Source: Saprolegnia diclina VS20 (lineage: Eukaryota; Oomycota; Saprolegniomycetes; Saprolegniales; Saprolegniaceae). Taken from it: DNA of 64,000 bases. A program made the translations under genes and the position numbers. The stretch is from the NCBI RefSeq assembly GCF_000281045.1, contig NW_008246100.1:249877-313876 (forward strand). Direction: 5' to 3'. Below, in pieces: positions 1 through 9,700 of the stretch; the stretch's first letter is position 1, and each line of letters begins with the position of its first letter. The notes beneath the pieces were generated by a model. The model worked only from the letters and a program-made list of their open reading frames with translations, was not told the origin of the DNA and made no database searches.

Positions 1-913
1 GTCCATTGCGCCAGGTCGCCTTGTCGAAACTGGATACTTGCCGTGATACACGTCAAACACAAGTTTATTCCGTGCGCACGACGCTACCATTGACGCACGA
101 TGACGTGGCAACGTCACAGCAGCGATTCATGAGCTGTGATTTTTCAAGTCATCCCCGCTTCACCACGGTTGCGAGTCACAGAGAGTTGTATCAATATACC
201 ATTTCAAGCCGAGACTGTTATGATAGCTAAAGTGAAGCGAGCTCGATTGATGTAACATGCTTTCTTCAGACTCTCATTGCCGGAGCTGTACCGCATTGTT
301 GAACAGAGTGGCATACCGCCAAAGGTAGACGGTGATGTTTCGTCGCATACCCAGCTGATCTGGGGTACTTTGCACTTGGTGAGAACTCCATAACGTGCTC
401 TTTGTTTGCAATCGATCGTTTCTTCACGACCTTTGAGACTACATGATCACCGACCCCTTGAACTTGCAGAATTCTTAGCGATGCCTATACTGGTGTAAGA
501 ACCATTCGCATGATAGTCCAGTTCTACACGTTCTTCGAGGCAAATCGGTGACCTTACCACGGACAAGGCGGTGAACCAGCTGCATGGTCTCTGCTGACCA
601 TGTGTCGCAGCTCAGTGGATCGTCAATCAAACAACTGCGACCGATCGGTGTACTAATCAATTGGCAATTTGTTCTGTCGTCCGACAGGCCACGACAAGGG
701 ACTGAGATTCGCTGCGGATCGTATCGGACGAACACCACCAGCCCAAGTGACGTCACAGCGACCGAGTCAGTCCAGCGTCGGACAATCTCGTAAATGTAAT
801 GTTCTAGCATGGTATACTAGTATGAAGGTAATTCACAACATGCAAAAATACAAATCATGTTGAAAACCAACACCACTTGTCCGACACAACTCAATTTCAC
901 TCGCAGTCGAACA
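1..913. other. Gene-poor 5' flank
   Basis: I see no supportable gene here. The open frames are short, overlap each other on both strands and have no recognisable domain. The last roughly 100 bases, ending just before the ATG at 914, must hold the promoter and 5' UTR of the secreted-protein gene. I could not identify a clear TATA or CCAAT box for it. Confidence 0.5.
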
Positions 914-1777
914 ATGGTCGCGCTCTCTGCTCTCGGCACCTTCCTCCTCGCTGCTAACCTCTCGTCTTTTGACCCGACGACCGTCCGTCCCACTGACGAC
1001 ACCAATAAGACGATCTTCGCAGTCCGTGCCGACTTGAGTCGTGGGCGATTCGCATCCGCCAAGCCCGTCGCCGCCGTCACGTTTCCCATCGCGGACGTGA
1101 CATCAACCGTGTACGTCTCGCGTGAGAGCTACGCGCGCGCAACCGAAGCCGTCAAGCCGTCTGAAGTTGTCGCCAATTTTGTCAACTCGCTGCTTTTTGC
1201 TCAAAGTAGCGCCGCCCGCGAGTGTTTGCCAAACATTTACGGTGCGTCCAAGCTCAACACGTCGTTTGAGTTTGAGTTTTCGGACAAGCCATCGATGACC
1301 ACGACGCTTGAAGCCAAACCCAATACGACGACTGCGACAGTGGTGCAACTGGCACCGGGCACAGTGAGCCAAGTTGTCTTCCGCGTCAACGCGGGCTGCT
1401 TGGACTACGCGACGCTCGCGTGCAACTTGGACGCGGCGTCGGGCGCCACCTCGTTCCGCATCGGCGTGACACGCGCCGAGTACTTGGACCTACACCCGTC
1501 GTCCTTGATGGCCATGTGCGGCAACCAGTGGGACTCGCGCCCGGTTGACATCGACCCCAACGTCAACATCGCGTTCGCAGTACCGTCGGGCACCTGGGTG
1601 GCGCAGACGGTCGCAGACGACGCCAAAGCCTTCTTCAGCTACAAGGCGCCAGCGACGACGACGACCAAGCCATCCAGCATCGCACCGACACCGACGCCGA
1701 CACCGTCCGCCGCCTCCACGTTGTCGCTTTCCACGAGCGTCTTTGCATGCCTCGCGGCGATTTGGCTCATCCAATAG
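914..1777 (+). CDS. Secreted, probably GPI-anchored protein of unknown family (copy A)
   Basis: An intronless frame of 287 codons. The ATG at 914 is chosen over an upstream in-frame ATG at 857 because it places a hydrophobic signal peptide (VALSALGTFLLAA) at the very N-terminus and because the second copy starts identically. The mature part has several N-x-S/T sites and a few cysteines, in ECLP, GCLD, ACNL and AMCGN. The C-terminus is a Thr/Pro-rich linker (repeated TP units) followed by a short hydrophobic tail, the usual layout of a GPI-attachment signal. A cell-surface or wall location is inferred. I do not recognise the family; it is not an elicitin, lacking the six-cysteine spacing. A related copy lies 2.8 kb downstream on the same strand (start at 3704), so this is a small tandem family. 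Confidence 0.8.
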   Translation: MVALSALGTFLLAANLSSFDPTTVRPTDDTNKTIFAVRADLSRGRFASAKPVAAVTFPIADVTSTVYVSRESYARATEAVKPSEVVANFVNSLLFAQSSAARECLPNIYGASKLNTSFEFEFSDKPSMTTTLEAKPNTTTATVVQLAPGTVSQVVFRVNAGCLDYATLACNLDAASGATSFRIGVTRAEYLDLHPSSLMAMCGNQWDSRPVDIDPNVNIAFAVPSGTWVAQTVADDAKAFFSYKAPATTTTKPSSIAPTPTPTPSAASTLSLSTSVFACLAAIWLIQ

Positions 1778-3703
1778 AAACGTGACGGCAGGGTGCTCAG
1801 CGCACGGTCGTAAGCAGCACCTACCACCGCACCGTGAAGAAATCGATATGGTGCATACGTCCGACCGAGCTAACCTTTAGGTCTGGGAGGGTTAGCAATT
1901 TTGAAATGACTATGCGGACGGCCCAACATAGTACGATGAGCGATCAACTCGACAACCTTTTGTTTTTGAGGCGTTTCACTAGATGCAGGGCTACGTTACC
2001 TGTAGTATACTTGGTGTCGTCTCGCGAGGAGTAACTGTGCTCGTTGTCAATGCGTGATACGAAAACGGTGCACGCATATTTCGAGTCTTCGTGCAGAAGA
2101 GAGCGCTTGGCACTGCGACTGCGGGCGTTGGTTTCGATCTCGGCATTGGCGATTCCGTCGCATCGGCCAGCGCTGGAACATGACAACACCGCAATGACAA
2201 TTCACCCAAACTCAAACTCCTGCATTACATTAGGGAATACTGAGGTATTGCGACGCCGTTTGCAGCCCATGCACGATCGCCCTCGATAATCTTTATGCAA
2301 TGCCACAAGGGACAATATGTTGTTTGACGCTTTTTGTGAATGACTGGCTACACTACCGAAGCGCCACTGGGCAAATTGATGGGGTTGGCATGATCTAACA
2401 AGGCATTTCACGGTAGTGGCTTTATACCTGTCAATACATTGTTTCATTTGTTGCCAGTTTGTTGCGGTGACCAGCCGACATTTGTTTGCTTCTGGACGTC
2501 GACAAAAACGTCCAGAAATAGAGTGCTTTTGCTACCAAGATTTCTTCTCACTAAGCTTATTCGTAGAGCTGACGAGTAGCACGTACGGGCTGGCCGCAGG
2601 TTTATGGCTACTAGCGTATTATTCACTATCGGCTGGAACATGCAAAGAAAATCAAACGCGTTTACGGAATGAAAATGAGGCCGTACGATCTCAAAGGAAA
2701 TATGAATCCATCAACAAATTGGACTGAATTCTTTGGTCGGTTATGACGATTGAAAAATGGGTTTGTACCATGCGATGCCAGCCTTCACATACATATGGTG
2801 TATTGTTCAACATCTCTGTCCACAACCGTGTAGACACACATATGCCCAGACATGTCTTGACAATCACTCGGCTTGTTAAAGATTATATATATATGAACGT
2901 GTTCCGCGTTATCTTCATTATGGCACAAAGACTTCGCATACGTAGCGCTACGCCTGAATGCGTGGGAGTTGGCACCAGCACTTGGTCGTTGGGAGTGAGC
3001 TGCGTACGGAGAGATCCATCCCGTGGTGGACCCATTTATCTTGCAGGCGAAGCGAACTGATATCTTTCGGGAGGCAGCAACCACCACCGTTTCAGTTAAG
3101 TGATGAACAAATGACGTACGAAATCACGGTGTCGTGCCCTAAACGCGATTAGCTGGTGTTTCTTCAGTCGCAAAATTACACTAAAAATTGGAGGAGTGTG
3201 TGGTCGCTGCAGAGGCCTGACGGACGCAACGACATCTCAACCGAGTTTGCACTAGAGTGCAATGCCTTTCCTAACGTTAGAGTGTTTTGAGACAGCAACA
3301 GGACGATTTTCTGATCCTGATCCTGCACTGCATAGCTTCAACAACGGTCGGTCGGCAGGGATATTCATTGAAACTAGCTCCTGTTCAATCGCTCACAGGT
3401 TTAGCGTACGTAGGTTCGATCCCATCGCCAGGATAAGAGAGGCAAGGGGTCCAAGCGCCGTCGACTCGTTCTCACCGACCGTTCATGCCGATCCGCCGCC
3501 GATTTACTCCATTTTCTAACGTCATGTCCACAGCAACATTCGGTGATAGCTTTCACTCTGCCATTGGAGTTCGGCAGATGCGCTGTACACGGACGAGGCA
3601 GCTGATGACATCCGAAGATCCACCAGCTGCTTCTACTCTTGTCACACTCAAGGCTCACCGAGGCGCTTCACAAGTCAATTTCCCACCCGCCCAAATCTAC
3701 AAA
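1778..3703. other. 1.9-kb spacer between the two tandem secreted-protein genes
   Basis: No gene can be supported here. Open frames are short and on both strands, and base composition is lower in GC than in neighbouring exons. A TATATATATA run lies near 2885-2894 but no gene obviously starts after it. The final part upstream of the ATG at 3704 should contain the promoter of copy B. The spacing is unusually long for this otherwise compact region. Confidence 0.45.
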
Positions 3704-4585
3704 ATGGTCGCGCTCGCGGCCCTCGGCACGTTCCTTCTCGCTGCCAACCTCTCGTCCTTTGACCCAACGACCGTCCATCCCAGTACCGACGTCAGGAGCA
3801 CGATCTTCGCCGTCCGCGCCGACTTGGTGGGCGGTCACTTCGCCTCCGCCGAGCCCGCCGCCAACGTCACGTTTCCCGTCGCTGACGCCGCGTCGACTGT
3901 GTACATTTCGTACACTAGCTATTGGCGCGCCGTTGACGCTGCGAAGCCTGCTCCATCCGTCCGCCAGTTTGTCAGCGCGTTGCTTTTCGAGGCGCCCATT
4001 CTGCCTTACACGTGCGCACCCACCATTTATGGCTCCACGGTCCTCAATGCCTCGGTCGTCATTTAGTTTTCGGACCAAATTTCAAAGACCAAGCTGCTCG
4101 AGGTGGCCGACCCCAACGTCACGGTGTTGGCGTATATGGACCTCGGGTCGCGGTCTGCGACCCAATTCGTCTTGAGCGTCGAGTCGGGCTGCTTGGACTT
4201 TGCGACGCTCCAGTGCAATTTGGGCGCAACGTACGGCGCTGTCGACTTTCGAATTGGCTTTACGCGGGCCAAGTACATGGAACTCAACCCGCGGTCGAGT
4301 ATGGAGCATTGCGACATCTCCAAGCCCACTGGCCGCGGACTCGACATGAACGTTGCGTTCTCCGTGCCGACGGGCGACTGGGCGCGTCACACGATCGCGG
4401 ACGACGCCAAGGCATTCTTCAACTACAAGGCACCGGAGAAGACGACACCGCCGACCGCTGCGCCAACAACCAGCACGCAGCGTCCCGTGACGGTGGCACC
4501 TGCTGCAACGTCGGCCGCCTTGTCCCTTGCAACGAGCGCTCTGACTGGCGTTTGTGTACTCTACCTTGTACTTGCCTTGTACTAG
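3704..4585 (+). pseudogene. Secreted, probably GPI-anchored protein (copy B), interrupted by in-frame TAG
   Basis: A paralogue of the gene at 914. It shares a near-identical signal peptide (VALAALGTFLLAANLSSFD), the Tyr- and Val-rich middle, the GCLDxATLxCNL segment, the DDAKAFFxYKAP segment, the Thr/Pro linker and a hydrophobic tail. The same frame stays open from 3704 to 4585 except for one TAG at 4064-4066, codon 121. At the equivalent place copy A has GAG (Glu) before TTTTCG. Reading continues in the same frame on both sides, so this is a single nonsense position, not a frameshift or an obvious intron. It may be a young pseudogene, a sequencing error, or a stop that is read through. If truncated, the product would lack the GPI signal and be about 120 residues. 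Confidence 0.7.
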
Positions 4586-4643
4586 TAACCATTAAACAGT
4601 GCCCTTTCTATACATTATGTACACAAAAGAAGATTCTGTTGAT

Positions 4644-6070
4644 TTAAACCAAAAATTCGGGAAACCGGTTGGGGTAAAAGTTGAGTCCTTCGACGGTATC
4701 ATCTCGGCACAGCTTGCCACGCTGCTCGGCCACCTAACACAGCACGTAAGGCACTCCACACTTTCTATCTCTCGACGCACCTTGAGGTACTCGTGGGCGA
4801 GCGACAAGGATACGTGCATCTCTGTCGCCACGTCGTTGGACGTGATGCAGCTGTCTTTGGCCGTCCGCGCCAAGTTCTCGAGACGCACGGCCACCTGCTC
4901 TTCATTGTGCGAATCTACAACACACCAGCCTCGTCCGAGTGCGTCGGCCACGAAGACGACGTACCAGACTGGAGAACGATGAGACCGCCATCAAACTTGC
5001 GCACGTGCAAGCCCAAGTGCAATGGTTTTTGCAGCATCGCAGCATGGTACAGATCGTCGGGCGAGATGAGCTCCGTGCCCCGGGCGCGGTTGAAGAGGCA
5101 GTAGATGTCCGACAGCGTGAGAATGCCGCCGTGGCGCGCCATAGGTTCCTTGAGAAACTCGGCGAGCTGGCGCGCGAGCTGCTGGTGGTACGCGTCGCCC
5201 GCGTTCTCGCGTGTTACCGGGCTTGCAATGCCCATGTTGAGCAGGAGCGCTTGCATCTGCGTCGTCTCATCTGCGGTGGTTGCCTCGGCGGCCGCGCTGC
5301 TGTTGGCCGTCGCCACGTACCGCTCAATGAGCCCCACCTGCCACGTAACATTAGCACGTGCTAAGATATGCAGAGTCGACCATGTCCTTGGCCTTGTCCA
5401 TGAGCGCGTTGAGGTCCGAGAACGACTGCGTCGTGAGCTCCGACGTCTGCTTTTGCTCCTCTTGGCGGCGCTGCATGATGCCACCAATGCCGGCTTGCAT
5501 CGGGTCAAACTGCCGCGTCTGGAGACGGCGGTCAGCCAGCGCGCTCACCGACTTGGTGTCGGCCCACGCACGCCGGCACAGCGACGTCTCGAGCGGCACA
5601 AAGAACTCGTCGCGGCCGCCCGCTTTGAACGACAGCTTGAGCAGCTTGGACGCATTTTCGTGGGTGTAGTCGATCTTGATCTTGGACGAGCGTGTGATAA
5701 AGCCAGCCTCCTAACGCGCCCAACAATATGGTCGTGGGGTGGCAAAGAACCGTATCGGCGGTGTACCTTGCCGAGCCGATCGACGGCGGCCAGTGGCATG
5801 AAGAGGTTGGTGCCCGTGTCGTCCGAGAGCCATAGGAGGCGGTGCGTCGTAATCACGCACCGGCCATGGACGTACTGGGTCTTGACATGCTGGTCGTAGA
5901 GCGAGACATGGGACTGGCTGTAGACCTCAACCTCGGACGGCCAAAGCACTGGCCGGCCCGTCTCGGTAAGCGGTAGCGCTACACAGACGAGGTTACGCGG
6001 CCGGCGAGAGGGTGCAAGACGTACGCGAGAAGACGGCGAGGGCCACGGCCGGCGGCGCTTCGTCACTCAT
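4644..6070 (-). CDS. VPS36: ESCRT-II subunit VPS36
   Basis: Multi-exon gene for the ESCRT-II subunit that links ubiquitinated cargo on endosomes to ESCRT-III. The ATG at 6070 opens a short exon (MSDEAPPAV...). A 46-nt intron (GTACGT...GTGTAG) leads into the GLUE/PH-like region with ETGRPVLW and a TTHRLLWLSD strand. The next exons carry a helical part (SDLNALMDKAKDMV) and the EAP30-type winged helices (GILTLSDIYCLFNRARGTELISPDDL, broken here only by the name of the motif). The last exons encode ITSNDVATEMHVSLSLAHEYLK, then after an intron (GTGCGT...TGTTAG) the conserved tail GKLCRDDTVEGL ending FPEFLV with TAA at 4644. Three CCAAT/ATTGG boxes and a TCCGGA/CCGGAT pair lie within about 110 bp upstream. 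Function is by family; intermediate exon edges are approximate. Confidence 0.88.
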
Positions 6071-6094
6071 GAGGAGGCTTTTTGTTGCTGGCAA

Positions 6095-6180
6095 TGTCCG
6101 GAAGGACCGCCGGATACATGAATTCCCATTTTTCTACCAATGAACGTGCGCGCATTGGCAACGGCACTCTGGATTGGCTG
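6095..6180 (-). promoter_or_regulatory. VPS36 promoter with CCAAT boxes and a TCCGGA/CCGGAT pair
   Basis: Upstream of the ATG at 6070 (minus strand) lie TCCGGA at 6097-6102 and CCGGAT at 6110-6115, then CCAAT at 6137-6141 and ATTGG at 6154-6158 and 6173-6177. ATTGG on the plus strand reads CCAAT on the gene strand. The same two word types recur before several other genes in this window. Binding by an NF-Y-like factor is inference. Confidence 0.5.
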
Positions 6181-6479
6181 AAATGCTGACTCAGTGGCAG
6201 TACGACGACAATATTTCTCGAAAAGCCGAGTGAGCGGCGCTGCTCGGTACATCGACCAAAACTGCAGGTCCTTATATATACCCTAGCCGCATTGTACTAT
6301 GAATGTGCCTACTGCTCTCGCCTTGTCCGTCAACGGAGCGCATTACGTAGCCGTTACAAACTAGTCTTCGCAAGTTAGGGCTTGGGGTTTTCGAGACTGA
6401 AACGTTGGACGATAAGACAGAATTCGTAGTTGTTAGTTTTATAAAGGCAGAGACGAAGACGCGATGCTCAGCTAGGAGC

Positions 6480-7049
6480 TTACTTGGGCACGTCGCGGAG
6501 TTCGAAAAGCTGGGCCGGGTCCGACGCGTTGCACGGCTTCATGTGCACCTTGGCATCCGCGCCCGACTGGCTGAGGCAAAAGCCCGTGTGCGTCACGTGC
6601 TCGATCGTCGTGAGGTTGGCCATCGGGTCGGCCGACCAGAGCTGGTTGCTCGCCGACGCTTCGGACGCTTTCGAGTCCCACTTGGCGCAGCCGTACGCGT
6701 GCACGTAGAGCTCGCCGTTGTCGCCCTTGAACGCATCGAGACAGCTCAGTTGGTTGTCGCGGTTGTTGAGGAAGAGCTGCCAGCTCGGGTTGTAGATCCA
6801 CTGCGCGCCGTTGACGGCCGACGTGTTGTACGGCACGGCGTCGAGGCCGTCGCCATGGTTGCGGAGCATGACGTCGTCGTGGACGATGTTGACGCGCGCC
6901 GCGACGCCGCCTTCGACGCCACCGACCATGCCGTCCTCGAGGTTGCCGCCGTCAAACTGATCAAAGACGTCCGGCGCGCCCTTGGTGCGCGTGTGGTCGG
7001 CAGCGACGAGCGCGGAGGCGGCGATCAAAAGGAGGGCAGACAGCTGCAT
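6480..7049 (-). CDS. Secreted ricin-B-type (beta-trefoil) lectin-like protein
   Basis: Intronless, 189 codons. The ATG at 7049 is preferred over upstream in-frame starts because it begins a clean signal peptide (MQLSALLLIAASALVAA). After a short Gly-rich acidic segment the rest fits one beta-trefoil carbohydrate-binding domain. It includes a QLW motif typical of ricin-B lectin repeats, cysteines in LSCLDAF, GCAKW, GFCLSQ and PCNAS, and the closing strand QLFELRDV. No enzymatic domain accompanies it, so it is a lectin-fold secreted protein and not a ricin-like toxin. Oomycetes secrete many such sugar-binding proteins; the ligand cannot be told from sequence. It lies between VPS36 and the glutaredoxin gene, all on the minus strand. 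Confidence 0.8.
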   Translation of the reverse strand: MQLSALLLIAASALVAADHTRTKGAPDVFDQFDGGNLEDGMVGGVEGGVAARVNIVHDDVMLRNHGDGLDAVPYNTSAVNGAQWIYNPSWQLFLNNRDNQLSCLDAFKGDNGELYVHAYGCAKWDSKASEASASNQLWSADPMANLTTIEHVTHTGFCLSQSGADAKVHMKPCNASDPAQLFELRDVPK

Positions 7050-7721
7050 AGTGACGAGGAAGAGACAAAAGGTAAAGTGAGCAAGATGGGATCGCGTCCA
7101 ACCCACCATGTGGCACAGGCTTCCTCGTAGACATGCCGCAGCATCTTGGTCGGCGGTGGCGTGCGCGGAGGACCGTACGTCCGGACGGCAATGCTGCGTG
7201 AATAATCTCAGGGCCCCATTACATCACGTCGTCCTACTGTGTACAGCGACGTCGTCGGGGTTTGAGATGGCGGCTGTCGCCGCCACGCCGCCACGGTCTA
7301 CTGGCGCAGCCTCGAGAAACGCAGCGGCGCCACTTCGAGGACGGCGATGTGCCAAGTACCGTAGGTAGCGCCACCAAAGCACCAAAGGCCTTGGCGATCG
7401 TCCCGCAACCATCTGTTTATATCGAACACGAGGCTCTGCATCCCCACGTTCGATGGTCAGCGCCCGGCTCTCTTGTAGCACAACGTCGCGCAGAGGCTTG
7501 CTGGTTACAGCGGCCAAATCTCTGTCGCGGCAACGGGCTCGTCGCGTCGACGTTGAGAGAGGCGGAGGTGGTGTGTGAGACTCGGCAGCTGCCCACTGAA
7601 TTTCCGTCCAGCAACGCGGCTTCCTGCGGCTTGCGAGGCCGCAGCTGCGCTTGCTTGGTCCATCAAGGAGCCTCTTGCATGGTCCGTAGTTGGGTGTCTC
7701 GGCAGAATCGACATGTTAAAA
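7050..7721. other. Spacer between lectin and glutaredoxin genes
   Basis: About 670 bp with no gene I can support. Open frames on both strands are short and without domains. It should contain the promoter of the minus-strand lectin gene and the 3' end of the glutaredoxin transcript. Confidence 0.45.
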
Positions 7722-9312
7722 TTAGGGCTTCAACGCATCGAGCTCGCCGTCTTCGTGGAGCTGCTGGATGATGTCGAGGCCGCCGATGAGCTCGCCCTTG
7801 ATGTACACTTGCGGGTACGTCGGCCAGTTGGAGAACTTCTTGAGGCCTTGGCGGACCTTGTCGTCGCTGAGAATGTCGAAGTGATCGTACGAGAAGCCGT
7901 GTTCGTTGAGCGTCGCGATGAGCTGGCGCGAAAAGCCGCACTTGGGGGTACTTGGCGAGCCTACACATCTTGGTCAGCTCTCAGATGCTAGAAGCAGTCG
8001 ATGTAATACCCTTGATGAAGATCATGACGGGCGCGCGCGAGATGAGCGCCGCGTAGTCGGGCGTCGACAAGCGCGGCTCCTTCTTGGCCACGCCGAGCTG
8101 GTCGGCCAAGTCGCCCTCCTCCTATTCGATGTCGCGATACACAATCAGAAAGCCGTGGTGTTAGAGCGTCGTACCGCCATCTCGGTGAGGATGTCGAGGC
8201 CGCCGATGAGCGACCCGCGCACGTACAGCTGCGGGTACGTCGGCCAATTCGACATCTTCTTGAGGCCGTGGCGCACCGAGTCGTCCGTGAGAATGTCAAA
8301 GGTCGAGAACGGAATGCTGTTGGCACGCAAAAGCTCGATCGTCTTGCGCGAGAAGCCGCACTTGGGCTCGGCCGGCGTGCCCTTCATGAAGAGCAGCACG
8401 GGCGCCGACTGCAAAAGCTCTGACAAGCTCGCAAACAGCGCCTTCTCGGCTTCCTCTACACACCAACTGCGGTCAAAGACGCGTCGGGGGTAACCAAGTA
8501 CCTTCGCTCACGGGCTTGACGCCGAGCTGGTCGGCGAGATTGCCCTCTTCCTTCATTTCGAGAAGGATGTCGAGGCCGCCGACGAGCGACCCGTTGACGT
8601 ACACCTGCGGGAACGTCGGCCAGTCGGAGAAGAGCTTGAGGCCTTGGCGCACCTAGTCGCCAGTCGCATCTCGCTCATGCAGGGTGACGTCGTACGGTCT
8701 CGTCGAGGAGGATGTCGAACGTGCCGCACTCAATGTTCTCGCTCTTGAGGAGCTCGATGAGCTTGCGCGAGAAGCCGCACTTGGGCTCGCTCGGGTTGCC
8801 CTTCATGAACACCATGACCGGCGACGCCCTACGTACGCCAAAGGTTGAGCGGGCCATATCGATCACAAGTCGCCATACGAGATTAGCTTTTCCAAGCGGC
8901 CGCGGAGCGCATCGTCGACGACGACGGGCTTGTCCATGGCCAACGGCGTCGCCTCGGCCTGGCGCTTGCTCGCGCGGTCGATGGCCTGCGCGAGCTCCGC
9001 GACCTTCATGCCCTCGATGCGCTCCAGCACCTTGTTGCCGAACGAAAGGATGAACGTCGGCACGACTGCGAGGCCAAACTGCGTGCTGAGCGCCGGCACG
9101 GCCTCGGCGTCGATCTTGACAAAGGCGAGGCGCGGGTGGAGCGCAGCGAGCTGCGTGAAGAGGACGCTGGCCGTACTGAGCCAGTCGCCCGTTGCCGACT
9201 GGTTGGACGGGATGCTCACGTTCTTGGCGTAGAAGAACATGACGTACGTCTTGGCGACGCCCGTGAGGGTCTTCCACTGCTCTTCCGACGTGACCTCGAC
9301 CACTTGCTGCAT
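7722..9312 (-). CDS. GLRX3: PICOT-type monothiol glutaredoxin, Trx-Grx-Grx-Grx
   Basis: Multi-exon gene for a Grx3/4 (PICOT) protein, a cytosolic/nuclear [2Fe-2S] carrier in iron-sulfur and iron homeostasis. The ATG at 9312 starts a thioredoxin-fold domain ([24 protein letters not shown]). Three glutaredoxin domains follow, each with the monothiol site KCGFS ([32 protein letters not shown]; a third ending KCGFSRQL) and the glutathione-binding WPTxPQxY and GGLDI motifs. The last exon ends [11 protein letters not shown] at 7722. Three Grx domains is the plant-type arrangement; yeast has one and animals two. The Trx domain is odd: where family members keep a Trp-Cys-like active site, this one reads [13 protein letters not shown] with no Cys. 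Introns are short and begin near GTACG or GTAGG; edges are approximate. Confidence 0.9.
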
Positions 9313-9700
9313 CTTCGCTTCTGGCCAACCTTGCGTTGATGTTTGCTAGATGGCATACGCCACAAGTAACAGCATCAAAATGGTTGTTTGCGGCATAATC
9401 CTCTTGTATTCGGCATATTCAAGGTGGCATATGTGGCATACCAAGTCCGCCGAATTCTGAAAACAGCGCAAGACGAGGTCCTGGATTGGCTGAAATAAAG
9501 CAAATCACAAGCCGGCATGTCGATGTCGTGAAAGCAATTGGCTATAATTCGTTTCAAGGGAATACCTTTGTAAATCGATGCATCCCAAATAACCTGCCAA
9601 ATCGAATGATCACAATCCGGGATATTTTCGAAGGAATTTGGGGATTTTCGAACTGCGAGCGACCGCGGCAGCCGAGTCCATTGACCACCGAGCGCACAGC
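9313..9700. promoter_or_regulatory. Divergent promoter region between GLRX3 and VPS50
   Basis: 388 bp between divergent starts (9312 minus, about 9701 plus). It is AT-richer than flanking exons and contains ATTGG at 9485-9489 and 9537-9541. Repeated GGCATA words occur around 9350-9440. No coding frame is convincing. The CCAAT-type boxes could serve either gene. Confidence 0.45.

Noticed and set aside
475-810. Minus-strand 111-codon frame near the left edge
   Set aside because: No domain, unlike codon use, and overlapped by equally long frames on the other strand.
3400-3430. GGTTCGATCCC, resembling a tRNA B-box
   Set aside because: The flanking bases do not form a T-arm stem and no acceptor or anticodon stem can be drawn around it.
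6480-7049. Ricin-B lectin gene as a toxin
   Set aside because: Only the sugar-binding beta-trefoil fold is present, with no catalytic chain; such lectin domains are common in non-toxic secreted proteins.
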